Shown here one piece after another: positions 48,305 to 57,250 of a stretch of DNA of 64,000 nucleotides; the first letter of the stretch is position 1, and the number at the start of each line of letters is the position of its first letter. A program made the position numbers and the translations under genes. The notes beneath the pieces were generated by a model. The model was not told where the DNA came from, did no database searches, and saw nothing but the letters and a program-made list of their open reading frames with translations. This DNA is from Rhodoplanes sp046000175. Lineage in GTDB: Bacteria; Pseudomonadota; Alphaproteobacteria; Rhizobiales; Xanthobacteraceae. The DNA lies in NCBI RefSeq assembly GCF_046000175.1, contig NZ_JBEOMB010000059.1:62001-126000 (forward strand), given 5' to 3'.

Positions 48305-49144
48305 TCACTTCTCGACGGGGAACCCGACGATGCTGCCCCATTCGGTCCAGGAGCCGTCGTAGATCTTGATGTTGCGGTAGCCGAGGAGCTTCTCCAGCGC
48401 GACCCAGACCAGGGTGGCGCGATGGCTCATCCGGCAGTACACGACGACGTCCTCGTAGCGACCCGGATCGACACCCGCGACGGCGAGCGCGCGGCGCATC
48501 TCGTCGGGTGTCTTGAACCCGTTGTCGTCGTTCAGGACGCAGCGGAAGTAGAGATGCTGCGCGCCGGGGATGCGGCCGTAGCGCATGGCGCCGTGATCGA
48601 ACGCCGTGGCGTATTCGGCGAGACGCACGCCGAGATATTCCTCGGCCGAGCGGACGTCGAGCAGCAGCCGCTCCGGCCGTCCGAGCTTCGCGCGCACGTC
48701 GTCGCGGCCGAGCCGCATCGAGAGGTCGGGGGCCGGCGTGGAATAGGGAACCGGCGCGTGGTGCGGCACCGTCTGCGAGCGCGGACGGTTCTCCTGCATC
48801 CACTTGCGGCGGCCGCCGTCGAGCACCTTGAGGTTCTTGTGGCCCGCCATCGTGAAGGCCCAGTAGGCGTAGGTGCCGTACTGCACCGGCTCGCCGTAGA
48901 GCACGACGGTGGTCTCGGGGCCGATGCCGAGCCGGCCGAACATCGCGGCGAGCGCTTCCGGCGTGATCAGCTCACGGTCGGTGGGGTGCCAGCACGCATC
49001 CTTCCAGAACAGGAAGGTGGCGCCCGGAATGTGGGCGTCGCAATAGGGCCGTGGCTCGGCCTCGCCCGAGATCTCGATGATCCGAAGATCGGGATCGGTG
49101 AGGTGGCTCTCCAGCCAGTCGTTCGAGACGAGCGGTGAGGTCAT
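48305..49144 (-). CDS. Sulfurtransferase with two rhodanese domains (TST/MST type)
   Basis: The 279-residue protein has tandem rhodanese domains. The first is catalytically silent (LVSNDWLESHLTDPDLRIIE, HIPGATFLFWKD). The second has the active-site loop VVYCRMSHRATLVWVAL with the persulfide-forming Cys. Thiosulfate or 3-mercaptopyruvate would be the donor; the loop CRMSHR is neither the classical CRKGVT nor CGSGVT, so the donor is open. It lies between tctA and the alcohol dehydrogenase on the same strand. That hints the imported acid may carry sulfur, though this is only inference. Confidence 0.9.
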   Translation of the reverse strand: MTSPLVSNDWLESHLTDPDLRIIEISGEAEPRPYCDAHIPGATFLFWKDACWHPTDRELITPEALAAMFGRLGIGPETTVVLYGEPVQYGTYAYWAFTMAGHKNLKVLDGGRRKWMQENRPRSQTVPHHAPVPYSTPAPDLSMRLGRDDVRAKLGRPERLLLDVRSAEEYLGVRLAEYATAFDHGAMRYGRIPGAQHLYFRCVLNDDNGFKTPDEMRRALAVAGVDPGRYEDVVVYCRMSHRATLVWVALEKLLGYRNIKIYDGSWTEWGSIVGFPVEK

Positions 49145-49265
49145 GGTGGTCCTCGGTCGATGGATGTCGCCCGGTCTGCGGTCGCCGATCCGGTGCGGAA
49201 GCGGGCCGGCCGGACGGTCGGCCCCGAATTGGCTCGGCGACGGGCGCGGAGCGCCCTCCCGGCGG

Positions 49266-50783
49266 TCACGCCGTCGCCTTGCCCGGCTTGTTTCCGGCCC
49301 CGTTCTTGCGAGCCCGCATCATTCCGATGGCCTGGCTGCCCAGAATGATCAGGGCAAACCCCCAGAACAGCAGCGCCGTGTAGGACTCCACGAAGATCGC
49401 CGGCGAGCCTTCCGACATGATCAGGGCGGTGCGCGCCTCGCGCTCCAGCGTGGGCCCGAGCACCAGGCCGAGCAGGATCGGGGTCGCCGGGATGCCGCCC
49501 TTGATCAGCCAGTAGGCGACGAAGCCGACCAGGCCCATCACGCCGACGTCGAACAGCGAGTTGCGGATCGCGAAGGAGCCGATCACGCACATCACCAGGA
49601 TGCCGACCGCCATCAGGTGCGGCGGCACCCGCAGCGCCTTGACGAACAGGCGCACGCCGAAGAGCTGGATCAGCGCCGTGACGACATAGGCGAGGACGAA
49701 CAGGAGATAGATCGACGTGATCACGTCGGGCTTCTCCATGAACAGCAGCGGTCCCGGCTGGATGCCGTGGATCAGAAGGCCGCCCAGGATGATGGCGGTC
49801 GCCGGATCGCCCGGGATGCCGAGGCCGATCAGCGGGATCATGGCGCCGCCCGTGACGGCGTGGTTGGACGCCTCCGGCGCGACCACGCCCGACACCTCGC
49901 CCTTGCCGAACGTCTCGGGGTGCTTCGACCAGCGCTTCGCCTGGTCGTAGGCCAGGAACGCGGCGATCGGTCCGCCGGTGCCCGGGATGGCGCCCACCAC
50001 CGTGCCGATCGCCGCGGAGCGGACGAAGTTCCACCGTTGCGACAGCAGGAGCCGCCAGGACGGCAGCTCGGTGCGGACATTGCCCGCCTCGATGCGCATC
50101 TCCTTGCCGCGCCAGTAGGTCGCGAACACGGTGACGACGTGCGGCACGGCGAACAGGCCGATCATCGCGACCAGGAGGTCGACGCCCTGCAGCATCGCCG
50201 TGGTGCCGAAGGTGAAGCGCGGCACGCCGTCGATCGGATCCTGGCCGATGTTCATCAGCATCAGGCCGATCACGCCGCCGATCAGGCCCTTGACCAGCGA
50301 GCCGCCGGCGAGCCCGCAGATGGTGGAGAGGCCGAACACCACGAGCGCCGTGATCTCGGCCGGGCCGAACGAGATGGCGACACGGGCCAGCGCGTCGACC
50401 GAGACCAGCATGACGATCAGGCTGAGAATCCCGCCGACACATCCCGCGATGGTGGCGATGCCGATGGCGATCGAGGCCTGCCCCTTCTTCGCCATCACCT
50501 CGCCGTCCAGCACCGTGGCGGCGGCCGAGGGCGTGCCCGGCACGCCGATCAGGATGGCGGAGACGGCGCCGCCCGTCATGCCGCCGATATAGGTGCCCAG
50601 CAGCAGCGCGATGGCGGCCGTGTGACCCATCGTGAAGGTGATGGGCAGCACCATGGCGAGCGCCATCGAGTAGGTGAGGCCCGGGATGGCGCCGAAGATG
50701 AGGCCGACCAGCGCGCCGAAAAAGGTGCCGAGCAGCGCCTGCCAGCTCAGCGATGCGGCGAGCGCGGTCATGAAGATGTCCAT
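49266..50783 (-). CDS. tctA: Tripartite tricarboxylate transporter large permease TctA
   Basis: A 505-residue membrane protein with about 12 spans. Family blocks include FGAIPGLTYSMALAMVLPIT, LLLGTYIGGMTGGAVSAILI, GVPGTPSAAATVLDG and AAIGTVVGAIPGTGGPIAAF with the Gly/Pro-rich GIPGDPATAIILGG. It moves a carboxylate with cation symport after delivery by TctC. It lies ten bases downstream of tctB. The C-terminus is basic (MMRARKNGAGNKPGK). Confidence 0.96.
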   Translation of the reverse strand: MDIFMTALAASLSWQALLGTFFGALVGLIFGAIPGLTYSMALAMVLPITFTMGHTAAIALLLGTYIGGMTGGAVSAILIGVPGTPSAAATVLDGEVMAKKGQASIAIGIATIAGCVGGILSLIVMLVSVDALARVAISFGPAEITALVVFGLSTICGLAGGSLVKGLIGGVIGLMLMNIGQDPIDGVPRFTFGTTAMLQGVDLLVAMIGLFAVPHVVTVFATYWRGKEMRIEAGNVRTELPSWRLLLSQRWNFVRSAAIGTVVGAIPGTGGPIAAFLAYDQAKRWSKHPETFGKGEVSGVVAPEASNHAVTGGAMIPLIGLGIPGDPATAIILGGLLIHGIQPGPLLFMEKPDVITSIYLLFVLAYVVTALIQLFGVRLFVKALRVPPHLMAVGILVMCVIGSFAIRNSLFDVGVMGLVGFVAYWLIKGGIPATPILLGLVLGPTLEREARTALIMSEGSPAIFVESYTALLFWGFALIILGSQAIGMMRARKNGAGNKPGKATA

Positions 50784-50793
50784 GGCGCGATCC

Positions 50794-51279
50794 TCAGAAC
50801 AGGTTGATCAGCTCGCCGACCGGCAGATAGACGGCGAGCAGCTTTCCGAGGATCAGCCAGATCGCCAACGCGAAGCCGACCGGATAGCCGATCAGCAGCC
50901 AAGGCGACCGCTTGCCGAGCACGAGATAGAGGAATGCCGCGAGCACGACGACGGTGCCGATCAGGAAGCCGGTGAGCTTGAGCAGCAGGATGTAGGCGGC
51001 CAGGAACCCGAAGGTGGCGGCGATGCCGCGCCACTCGAGCGCGTCCAGGCCGGGGCCGACCTTCTGCGTCGACGCGGCCGAGGGCCGAACGATCGCGCCG
51101 ACCAGCACGACTCCGGCGAGCACCGCGAGGGCGATGCCGGAGGCGAGCGGGAACGTCCTGGCGCTCGACGGGCTGCCGGGCGCGTCGGGGATCGTCGTCA
51201 GGACGAGGCCGATCCACACGAGTGCGACGACGAGCAGAAGGGTTCCGGTCACGAGATCGCGCCCGCGGTCGGCCGTCAT
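50794..51279 (-). CDS. tctB: Tripartite tricarboxylate transporter small permease TctB
   Basis: A 161-residue subunit with four membrane spans (VTGTLLLVVALVWIGLVLTT, FPLASGIALAVLAGVVLVGA, AATFGFLAAYILLLKLTGFL and LLIGYPVGFALAIWLILGKL). Although poorly conserved in general, its size, span pattern and place between tctC and tctA make the call firm. It lies 121 bases after tctC and 10 before tctA. Confidence 0.93.
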   Translation of the reverse strand: MTADRGRDLVTGTLLLVVALVWIGLVLTTIPDAPGSPSSARTFPLASGIALAVLAGVVLVGAIVRPSAASTQKVGPGLDALEWRGIAATFGFLAAYILLLKLTGFLIGTVVVLAAFLYLVLGKRSPWLLIGYPVGFALAIWLILGKLLAVYLPVGELINLF

Positions 51280-51400
51280 CTGAGGCTCCGTTACGCTGTC
51301 TGGTTCGAGAGAGGGTGAGACTGGAGATCGCGCGAAGCGGGCGGTCGGCGCGGCCGGAGCGACGTGCGGGTGGGCGCGGGGCGCCCGCCTCGCGAGCCGT

Positions 51401-52375
51401 CTACTTGCCCTTCTTGTTGATGCCGAGCTCGGTCATCAGCTCGCCGATCTCCTTGTCGTTCTCCGCCACCATGGCGCCGAAGTCCTTGGCCGACTTGTAG
51501 AGCGGCGAGAAGCCGAGATTGTCGCCCGCCTTCTTGAAGTCGGGCGAGTCGACGGCCTGCTTGATCGAGGCCTCGAGCTTGGCGATCACGGCCGGCGGGG
51601 TGTCCTTGGGTGCGTGGATGCCGCGCCAGATGGTGAGATCGAGGCCCTTCGCACCGGCGGAGTCGCACGTGACGGTGTCGACCGGGAGCTCGACCTTCTC
51701 CTTGCTGGTCATGCACAGCACGTTGATGGTGCCGGCCTTCACGTGCGGGGCGAACTGGCTGGCCCACTGCAGCGCGGCGTCGATGCGGCCGCCCAGCAGC
51801 TCGGCCGGCGCGCGGCCTTCGCCGTACGGAATGTAGACGACCTGCAGACCGAGGCGGTTGAACAGCGCCGCCGAGGCGAGGTGCGTGAAGGTGCCGAGGC
51901 CCGAGACGCCGACGCGCAGCTTCTTGCCGCTCGCCTTCGCGGCGTCCTGCATCGCCTTCAGATCCTTCCAGCCGGCGTCGGAGCGCACGGCGAGAACCGG
52001 GACCTCCATTCCGATCTGCGCAACAGGGGCGAGCGCCGCGTAGTTGAACGGGAGATTGCCCTGATAATAGACGGTCGAGATCGAGTTCGACGAGAACACG
52101 ATGCTGTAGCCGTCGGGCGCCGCGCTTTGCAGGAACGTGTAGCCGATGGCGCCGCCGCCGCCCGGCCGACTGACCGTGATGACGGGCTGGCCGATGTTCT
52201 TCGACATCAGATCGGCGAGCACCTGGCTGATCGTCTGTGCCGGGCCGCCGAACAGCGTCGTCATCTCGATCGTCTTTTCGGGGAACTCGGCACGGGCGGG
52301 CGATGGAAGGGAGAAAACGAGCGCGGCGGTCGCCGCCGAGGCGATCAGGGTGGCAGTGGTCCGTGTCAGTCTCAT
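51401..52375 (-). CDS. tctC: Tripartite tricarboxylate transporter substrate-binding protein TctC (Bug)
   Basis: A 324-residue receptor. The ATG before RLTRTTATLIASAATAALVF follows GGAGGACC and opens a normal signal peptide ending SPARA; the frame 12 codons further upstream is not needed. Mature blocks are FPEKTIEMTTLFGGPAQTIS, VSRPGGGGAIGYTFLQS, APDGYSIVFSSNS and LPVDTVTCDSAGAKGLDLTI. The ligand is a carboxylate of unknown identity. The WRGIHAPKDTPPAVIAKLEA segment is typical of the family. It heads the minus-strand array with tctB and tctA. Confidence 0.94.
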   Translation of the reverse strand: MRLTRTTATLIASAATAALVFSLPSPARAEFPEKTIEMTTLFGGPAQTISQVLADLMSKNIGQPVITVSRPGGGGAIGYTFLQSAAPDGYSIVFSSNSISTVYYQGNLPFNYAALAPVAQIGMEVPVLAVRSDAGWKDLKAMQDAAKASGKKLRVGVSGLGTFTHLASAALFNRLGLQVVYIPYGEGRAPAELLGGRIDAALQWASQFAPHVKAGTINVLCMTSKEKVELPVDTVTCDSAGAKGLDLTIWRGIHAPKDTPPAVIAKLEASIKQAVDSPDFKKAGDNLGFSPLYKSAKDFGAMVAENDKEIGELMTELGINKKGK

Positions 52376-52835
52376 CTGGTCCTCCGGCCGGGGGAGAGTC
52401 TCGTCGGTCACTGTCGCAGCCGGGATGCTGCACGATTTGCAATATGCAGAAAAGCATCGGTCTCGCCCCCCCTGCTCCGCGTGGCGCGCATGCGCACGTG
52501 AGCGGGGCGGGCGCGTGTAGCGGGGCCCGGCATGTCACCGCAGCCGGGGCTGCGGCGTCGAAGCTGCGGTGCCGAAGAGCGGATGCAGAGATCAGATGCG
52601 ACGTGTCGGGCGAAGCCCTGCACGATCCCGGCTCGTCGGCGCACGCGTGCCGTGACGATAAGCCTCTACGAGCCGGGGGTCGAAGGAAATAGCAGGTCGG
52701 GCGCGCGCTCGCGTTGCAACAAGGTGACTGAGTATGATGCCGTGCATGCGAAGTCCGTAGGCCCCGCGGGGCCGGCTCACCGGCGCCGCGCGTGCCGCAA
52801 GGCGCAGGCCTTCGTCGCCGAACCGCGGGGTCGGA
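52376..52835. promoter_or_regulatory. Region upstream of tctC; candidate operator, no gene
   Basis: About 460 bases between the ku stop and the tctC start, free of convincing genes. Near 52435-52450, TTTGCA-ATA-TGCAGA is an imperfect dyad within a locally AT-rich patch, 60-75 bases before the tctC ATG, which suits a repressor or activator site. The rest shows nothing recognisable. Confidence 0.35.
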
Positions 52836-53711
52836 TCAGCTCGCGCGCCGTCGCTGCGACGATCGACCGCGTGGCGACTTGGACGGGGTGGCGCGTCGCC
52901 GCGTGGCCGGCTTGCGCTCCGGGCCCGGTCGCGCATCCCCTTGCGCCTCGACGCTGCGGCGCAGCGCGTCCATCAGGTTCACCACCTTGGACGGGGTCTT
53001 CTGCGGCGCATGGCGGACGGATTCGCCGGCCTCCTTGCGGGCGATCAGGTCGCGCAGCGCCGTCTCGTAGCGGTCCTCGAACTCGTCGGGCCGGAACTCG
53101 CCCGTCATGGTGTCGATGATGTGCCCGGCGAGCTCGATCATCTCCTTGGGGATCGTCTCGTCGGGAATGTCGTCGAAGAACTCGGTCTCGTCGCGGACCT
53201 CGTAGGGGTAGCGCAGCAGCGTCCCCATCAGGCCCTTGCCGCGCGGCTCCAGCGCGATGACGTGCTCACGACTCGAGATCACGACGCGGCCGAGCGCCAC
53301 CATCCCCCGCGCCTTGATGGCCTCGCGGATCACCGCGAAGGCCTGCCGGCCGGCCTCGCCGTCGGGCACGATGTAATAGGGGCGCACGTTGTAGAGCTCG
53401 TCGATCTCCTCGCGCGGCACGAAGCGCGTGATGTCGAGCGTGCGCGAGCTCTCGATCTCGATCGTGTCCAGATCCTCGTCGGTGATCTCGACATAGCCGT
53501 CCGCGGTCTTGTAGCCGCGCACGATGTCGGAGGCCTCGACCGGATCGCCCGTGTCGGCATCGACCTTCTGCATGCGGATGCGGTGGCCGGTCGACTTGTC
53601 GAGCAGGTTCAGGCGAATCTTCTCGCGGTCCGTGGTCGCGGGGTAGAGCGCGATCGGGCAGGAGACCAGCGACAGGCGTAGATAGCCCTTCCAGTTCGCA
53701 CGCGGTGCCAT
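52836..53711 (-). CDS. ku: Ku protein for non-homologous end joining
   Basis: The 291-residue homodimeric DNA-end binder begins MAPRANWKGYLRLSLVSCPI ALYPA, as usual for bacterial Ku. The ring domain shows RIRMQKVDADTGDPVEASDI, FVPREEIDELYNVRPYYIVP and ALGRVVISSREHVIALEPRG. The C-terminus has the conserved VVNLMDALRRSVEA segment followed by a Lys/Arg-rich tail (about 260-291), the type that modulates DNA binding and sliding. It should recruit LigD, which is not in this window. Rhizobia often carry several ku genes, so this may be one of a set. Confidence 0.96.
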   Translation of the reverse strand: MAPRANWKGYLRLSLVSCPIALYPATTDREKIRLNLLDKSTGHRIRMQKVDADTGDPVEASDIVRGYKTADGYVEITDEDLDTIEIESSRTLDITRFVPREEIDELYNVRPYYIVPDGEAGRQAFAVIREAIKARGMVALGRVVISSREHVIALEPRGKGLMGTLLRYPYEVRDETEFFDDIPDETIPKEMIELAGHIIDTMTGEFRPDEFEDRYETALRDLIARKEAGESVRHAPQKTPSKVVNLMDALRRSVEAQGDARPGPERKPATRRRATPSKSPRGRSSQRRRAS

Positions 53712-53856
53712 CGGGCATACTCCGGTACAAACGACGACTCAACGCCACGCCGGCAGGGGCGTTCCGACTCGACGAGACGGGCACGTCCGCCGCGGCGGCG
53801 GACGCGCGTGATTCACGGTTCGTTCGTGATTCGAAGGCCGAAAGTCGTTTCCGCGC

Positions 53857-54071
53857 CCGTCATTCCGGGCAGAGTATCGTGCCCCGGACAAGGCGCCTCG
53901 GGCCGCAGGCGCGAAGCGCCGCAGAGCCGGGGCCTAGGGGCGCCACGGCGCATGCGTCGCGTTTCGTGACGAGGGCTTTCGTCAGGCCGGCGGGGCCCGA
54001 CGTCATGGCCCCTGGGTCCCGGCTCGCGCTGCAACGCTACGCGTTGCAGCGCGTCCGGGACACGAGGCCGG
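53857..54071. repeat. Intergenic repeat cluster, family B related
   Basis: Begins GTCATTCCGGGCAGAG and contains GTGCCCCGGACAAGG and the stem GAAGCGCCGCAGAGCCGGGG. It includes a near-perfect hairpin at 54017-54061 (GTCCCGG and CGCGCTGCAACGC facing GCGTTGCAGCGCG and CCGGGAC, loop TAC). It fills most of the 426 bases between ku and the next binding-protein gene. No gene is seen there. Confidence 0.75.
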
Positions 54072-54137
54072 GAAGCGCTCCCGGCTGATAGTACGACCGG
54101 CGCCGTCCGGAACGATCGAACAATCGCAGCCGCGTCC

Positions 54138-55145
54138 TCACTGCGGCTTGAAGTTCACGCTCTCGAGCAGCGCGGCGAGCCGCGGCACCTCGCGCGCGAT
54201 GTAGCTGCGGGTCTCGTCGATGGTCTCGATCACGGGCTCGAGCAGCGTCGCCTCGAGGCGCTTCAGCACCTCGGGATCGGCCATCGCCTCGCGCATGATC
54301 GCGTTGACCTGCTCGCGAATGGGAAGCGGCGTGCCCTTGGGCGCCCAGATGCCGTACCAGGACTGCCACTGGTAGCCCGGCATGCCGGACTCGGCGATGG
54401 TCGGGATCTCGGGCGCCAGCTTCGAACGCTCCGGCGAGGCGATGCCGAGCGCCTTGACCTTGCCGTCGCGCGCCGAGGGCAGCAGCGCGAAGGAGGAATC
54501 GATCAGCAGCTGGACGTGGCCGCCCATCACGTCGGTCAGCGCCGGTGCGGTGCCGCGATAGGGCGAGATCGTCATGTCGAGGCCGGCGCGCCGCAGGAAG
54601 TCGATGGCCGCGAGATGGCTCGGCGCGCCCAGCGCCGCGACCGCGAAGGTCCATTTGTCCGGCTGCGCCTTGGCGGCGGCGATCACCTCGGCGACCGTCT
54701 TCTCCGGCCGGTTCGGCGCCATCACCATCACGAGCGGCGCCTTGGCGGTGCGGGCCACCACCTCGAAGTCCTTCTGCGGATCGAACGAGACGCCGCTCAC
54801 CACCAGGTTCAGGACGATGTGGTTGAACGCCGAGGCGAGCAGCGTGTAGCCGTCGGGCGGCGAGTGCAGCACCGCCGTGGTGCCGATCACGGCGCTGCCA
54901 CCCGGCCGGTTCTCCACCACCACGGTGGCGCCGAGCTTGTCCTGGATGCGCTGGCCGGCGATCCGGCCCATGGCGTCGTTGGCGGCGCCGGCCGGGAACG
55001 GCACGACGATCTTCACCGGGCGCTCCTTCGGCCACGCGGCCTGCGCGTGCACGGCCGGCGAGGGAAAGGCGGCGGCGGCGAGCCCTGCCGCGCTGCCGAC
55101 CAGCAGCTTCCGTCGTGTCGTGTCGATCGTCGTCTTGTCGGTCAT
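54138..55145 (-). CDS. Bug-family substrate-binding protein with twin-arginine signal, orphan
   Basis: The 335-residue receptor starts MTDKTTIDTTRRKLLVGSAA, a twin-arginine signal, with cleavage near AVHAQA. Family blocks are RPVKIVVPFPAGAANDAMGR, VVENRPGGSAVIGTTAVLHS, PPDGYTLLASAFNHIV and PEIPTIAESGMPGYQWQSWY. Unlike the tctC product, it is probably exported folded through Tat. No permease genes adjoin it; such orphan Bug proteins are common in this group and may share permeases or sense ligands. Ligand unknown. Confidence 0.92.
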   Translation of the reverse strand: MTDKTTIDTTRRKLLVGSAAGLAAAAFPSPAVHAQAAWPKERPVKIVVPFPAGAANDAMGRIAGQRIQDKLGATVVVENRPGGSAVIGTTAVLHSPPDGYTLLASAFNHIVLNLVVSGVSFDPQKDFEVVARTAKAPLVMVMAPNRPEKTVAEVIAAAKAQPDKWTFAVAALGAPSHLAAIDFLRRAGLDMTISPYRGTAPALTDVMGGHVQLLIDSSFALLPSARDGKVKALGIASPERSKLAPEIPTIAESGMPGYQWQSWYGIWAPKGTPLPIREQVNAIMREAMADPEVLKRLEATLLEPVIETIDETRSYIAREVPRLAALLESVNFKPQ

Positions 55146-55334
55146 CTTGTTCTCCCGGACTGTCGCTCTGTCGACTGGCGAACCGGTCGATCAGCGATCT
55201 CGTCCGCGATAGCACTCCTGGGCATGCGGCTCCAGCGAGCCGCCGCGCGGTACGCAGTCGCCCCGAGCCGCGCGGTGTTATCACGGATCAGCGACCCGAG
55301 CCGAGTTTCGTCATCCGAACGCGTTCCGCACTGC

Positions 55335-55382
55335 GTCACGCGATGCCGGTGTCACGCGATGCCTGTGTAACGCGGTGCCTGC
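55335..55382. repeat. 16-bp tandem repeat, three copies
   Basis: GTCACGCGATGCCGGT, GTCACGCGATGCCTGT and GTAACGCGGTGCCTGC lie head to tail in the non-coding gap between the Bug gene and the GNAT-like gene. One of several such arrays in this window. Confidence 0.88.
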
Positions 55383-55414
55383 GCCGCGCGCGTCCGCCCG
55401 GGATCGACTCGGTC

Positions 55415-56092
55415 TCAGGCGACGAGGCGCTGATGCAGCGCGTCGGGCCACTGGCTGGTGAGATAGCGGAACATCCAGTTGCCGCGGCGCTTCAGCCGCT
55501 GATACGCGGCTTTCAGGTCGAGCACCATGGTGATGCGTCGGCTCGTGCAGGCGAGCTCGCCGACCTCGTGGGTGGCGACGGGGTGGAAGCCCATGACGCG
55601 GGTGTGGAAGCCGTAGGGGCTGTGCGGGTCGTCCTCGAAGACGTCCGTCAGATAATGGGTATAGCCCCGCGAGATCGTCTCCGCGGCGGCGGCCCGCATC
55701 AGCGCGGCGGCGACGACGAGTCGGCGGCGGAAGCGCGGCACCACGGCGAAGCGGCCGATCTCGGCGATGCGGCTGCCTCGGATCATGTCCTCGATCGTCA
55801 GCGACGGGTCGAGCGGCGCGAAGCCGTAGGCGGCATAGGCCTCGACCGGCGGATCGTAGACGACCCGCACCACGCCGGCCGGGCGCACCCGCATGCCGAT
55901 CGGCCGCGAGCGCACGTCGACCACGAACCACGAGAGATCGCCACGGGCGAGGTCCGCGGAGGGGAACTGGCTCTCCGGATCGGCGACCCAGCGTTTCTCG
56001 CGCTGATAGGTCGCCTGCAGAACGGCGAGCACCCGCTGGCGGCCCTCCTCGTCGATCACCCGGGTGGCGGTCACGCGCTCGTCTTGCCTCAT
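55415..56092 (-). CDS. GNAT/FeeM-like N-acyl transferase
   Basis: The 225-residue protein resembles N-acyl amino acid synthases (FeeM) and exosortase-associated acyltransferases, which share the autoinducer-synthase fold. Visible are RVLAVLQATYQREKRWVADP, DLSWFVVDVRSRPIGMRVRP, the core strand SRIAEIGRFAVVPRFRRRLV, and AAAAETISRGYTHYLTDVFE ahead of GFHTRVMGFHPV. It would join an acyl chain from ACP or CoA to an amine. The ATG overlaps the stop of the upstream PlsC-like gene by four bases, so the two act together. The amine acceptor is unknown. Confidence 0.75.
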   Translation of the reverse strand: MRQDERVTATRVIDEEGRQRVLAVLQATYQREKRWVADPESQFPSADLARGDLSWFVVDVRSRPIGMRVRPAGVVRVVYDPPVEAYAAYGFAPLDPSLTIEDMIRGSRIAEIGRFAVVPRFRRRLVVAAALMRAAAAETISRGYTHYLTDVFEDDPHSPYGFHTRVMGFHPVATHEVGELACTSRRITMVLDLKAAYQRLKRRGNWMFRYLTSQWPDALHQRLVA

Positions 56093-56922
56093 GGCGAACC
56101 TCCGAACGAGGGGGGCGGAAGGGCAGGGGCCGGCGCCGTCGTGATCGCGCGGCGATCGTCCGGGCCGTCGGGCGACCAGTGCTTGCCGGAGAGGCGGGCG
56201 ATCTCGCCCATCACGGTGGCGTGCCAGGCGCGCAGCGCGGCCGGCGAGGGATGATCGAGGCGCTCGCGCGGCAGCAGCGGCGGCCCGATGCGGACCTCCA
56301 TGGCCTCGCGATCGCCGATCGGGCGGCCGGGCGGCGCGTGCGGAAAGCGGATGCCGACCGGCACGATCGGCACGCCGGTCTCCAGCGACAGCAGCGCCGC
56401 GCTGCGCCGGCCGGGCAGCAGCCGCTCGGGATCGCGATTGACCGTGCCCTCGACGAAGATGCCGACCGAGCGGCCGCGCCGCAGGCAGGCGCGCGCCTCG
56501 TCCAGCACGCTGCCGGACGACCGGTAGAGCGGGCGCAGGACGTCGAGCACGCGCGGGCGCGCCGGCTTCGCCGTCACGGTCAGGGCGCCGGCGCGGCGAT
56601 AGAGCAGGCCGATCCCCGGGATCAGCCGGAAATTCCAGTCCGCCATGAAATGGATCAGCCGGCCCCCGCGATGCAGGGTCAGCACCGCCGGCACCAGCAG
56701 CGCCTCGGTACGGGTCGAGTGATTGAGGGCCAGGATGAACGGGTCGTAGCCGGCCCGCACGTTCTGCAGGCCGCTCACGGCCAGCACGCGGCCGCGGGCG
56801 GCGAGCGCCATGGCGCGCACCAGGCACCGGTCGGCGAAGCCGTCCTGATAAGGAAGCGGCCATCGCATCAGCTCGCCGAGCGTCACGAACGCCCAGTCGG
56901 GTGGATCGGCGTAAAGCGACAT
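56089..56922 (-). CDS. PlsC-like 1-acylglycerol-phosphate acyltransferase family protein
   Basis: A 277-residue acyltransferase. The catalytic HX4D motif appears as NHSTRTE (His68, Glu73), and the acceptor-binding motif as FVEGT instead of FPEGT. Other blocks are GGRLIHFMADWNFRLIPGIG, GVPIVPVGIRFPHAPPG and MEVRIGPPLLPRERLDH. Like OlsA beside OlsB in ornithine-lipid synthesis, a PlsC-type O-acyltransferase paired with an N-acyltransferase suggests production of an acyloxyacyl amino-lipid. The start at 56920-56922 (MSLYADPPDWAFVTLGELMR) is preferred; the upstream frame is repetitive. Confidence 0.83.
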   Translation of the reverse strand: MSLYADPPDWAFVTLGELMRWPLPYQDGFADRCLVRAMALAARGRVLAVSGLQNVRAGYDPFILALNHSTRTEALLVPAVLTLHRGGRLIHFMADWNFRLIPGIGLLYRRAGALTVTAKPARPRVLDVLRPLYRSSGSVLDEARACLRRGRSVGIFVEGTVNRDPERLLPGRRSAALLSLETGVPIVPVGIRFPHAPPGRPIGDREAMEVRIGPPLLPRERLDHPSPAALRAWHATVMGEIARLSGKHWSPDGPDDRRAITTAPAPALPPPSFGGSP

Positions 56923-57081
56923 CGTCGAATGTGAATGCGTGCGGGCGAGGCGTCGCCGCCCGGCGCGGCGACCCGGCTCGTCCGGTGATTCACACAGTGA
57001 TGGTCGATTCCTGTTGCGTCCGGATGAGCGCGGCGTGACGGGCGCGTGACAACGTGGGCGGGAGGAGGCGCCACGGTTCTT

Positions 57082-57240
57082 CCCTCTCCCCCGCGCGCGG
57101 GGAGAGGGTGGCTCGCCGCGCAGCGGCGAGTCGGGTGAGGGGGCGCTTCGGCATGGCAGAGAGCTGCGGAGATGCCCCCTCACCCGACGTCCGCGCTGAA
57201 AGCGCGAACGTCGACCTCTCCCCGCGTGCGGGGAGAGGTG
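57082..57240. repeat. Intergenic inverted repeat, family C copy 2
   Basis: Outer palindromes CCCTCTCCCC-N7-GGGGAGAGGG (57082-57108) and CCTCTCCCC-GCGTGC-GGGGAGAGG (57215-57238) flank complementary GGGTGAGGGGGC and GCCCCCTCACCC. A further short hairpin GTCCGCGCT-GAAA-GCGCGAAC lies inside. Same plan as 2609-2730. It sits directly after the YhaN-like stop. Confidence 0.8.
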
Positions 57241-57250
57241 AAGATCGCAG

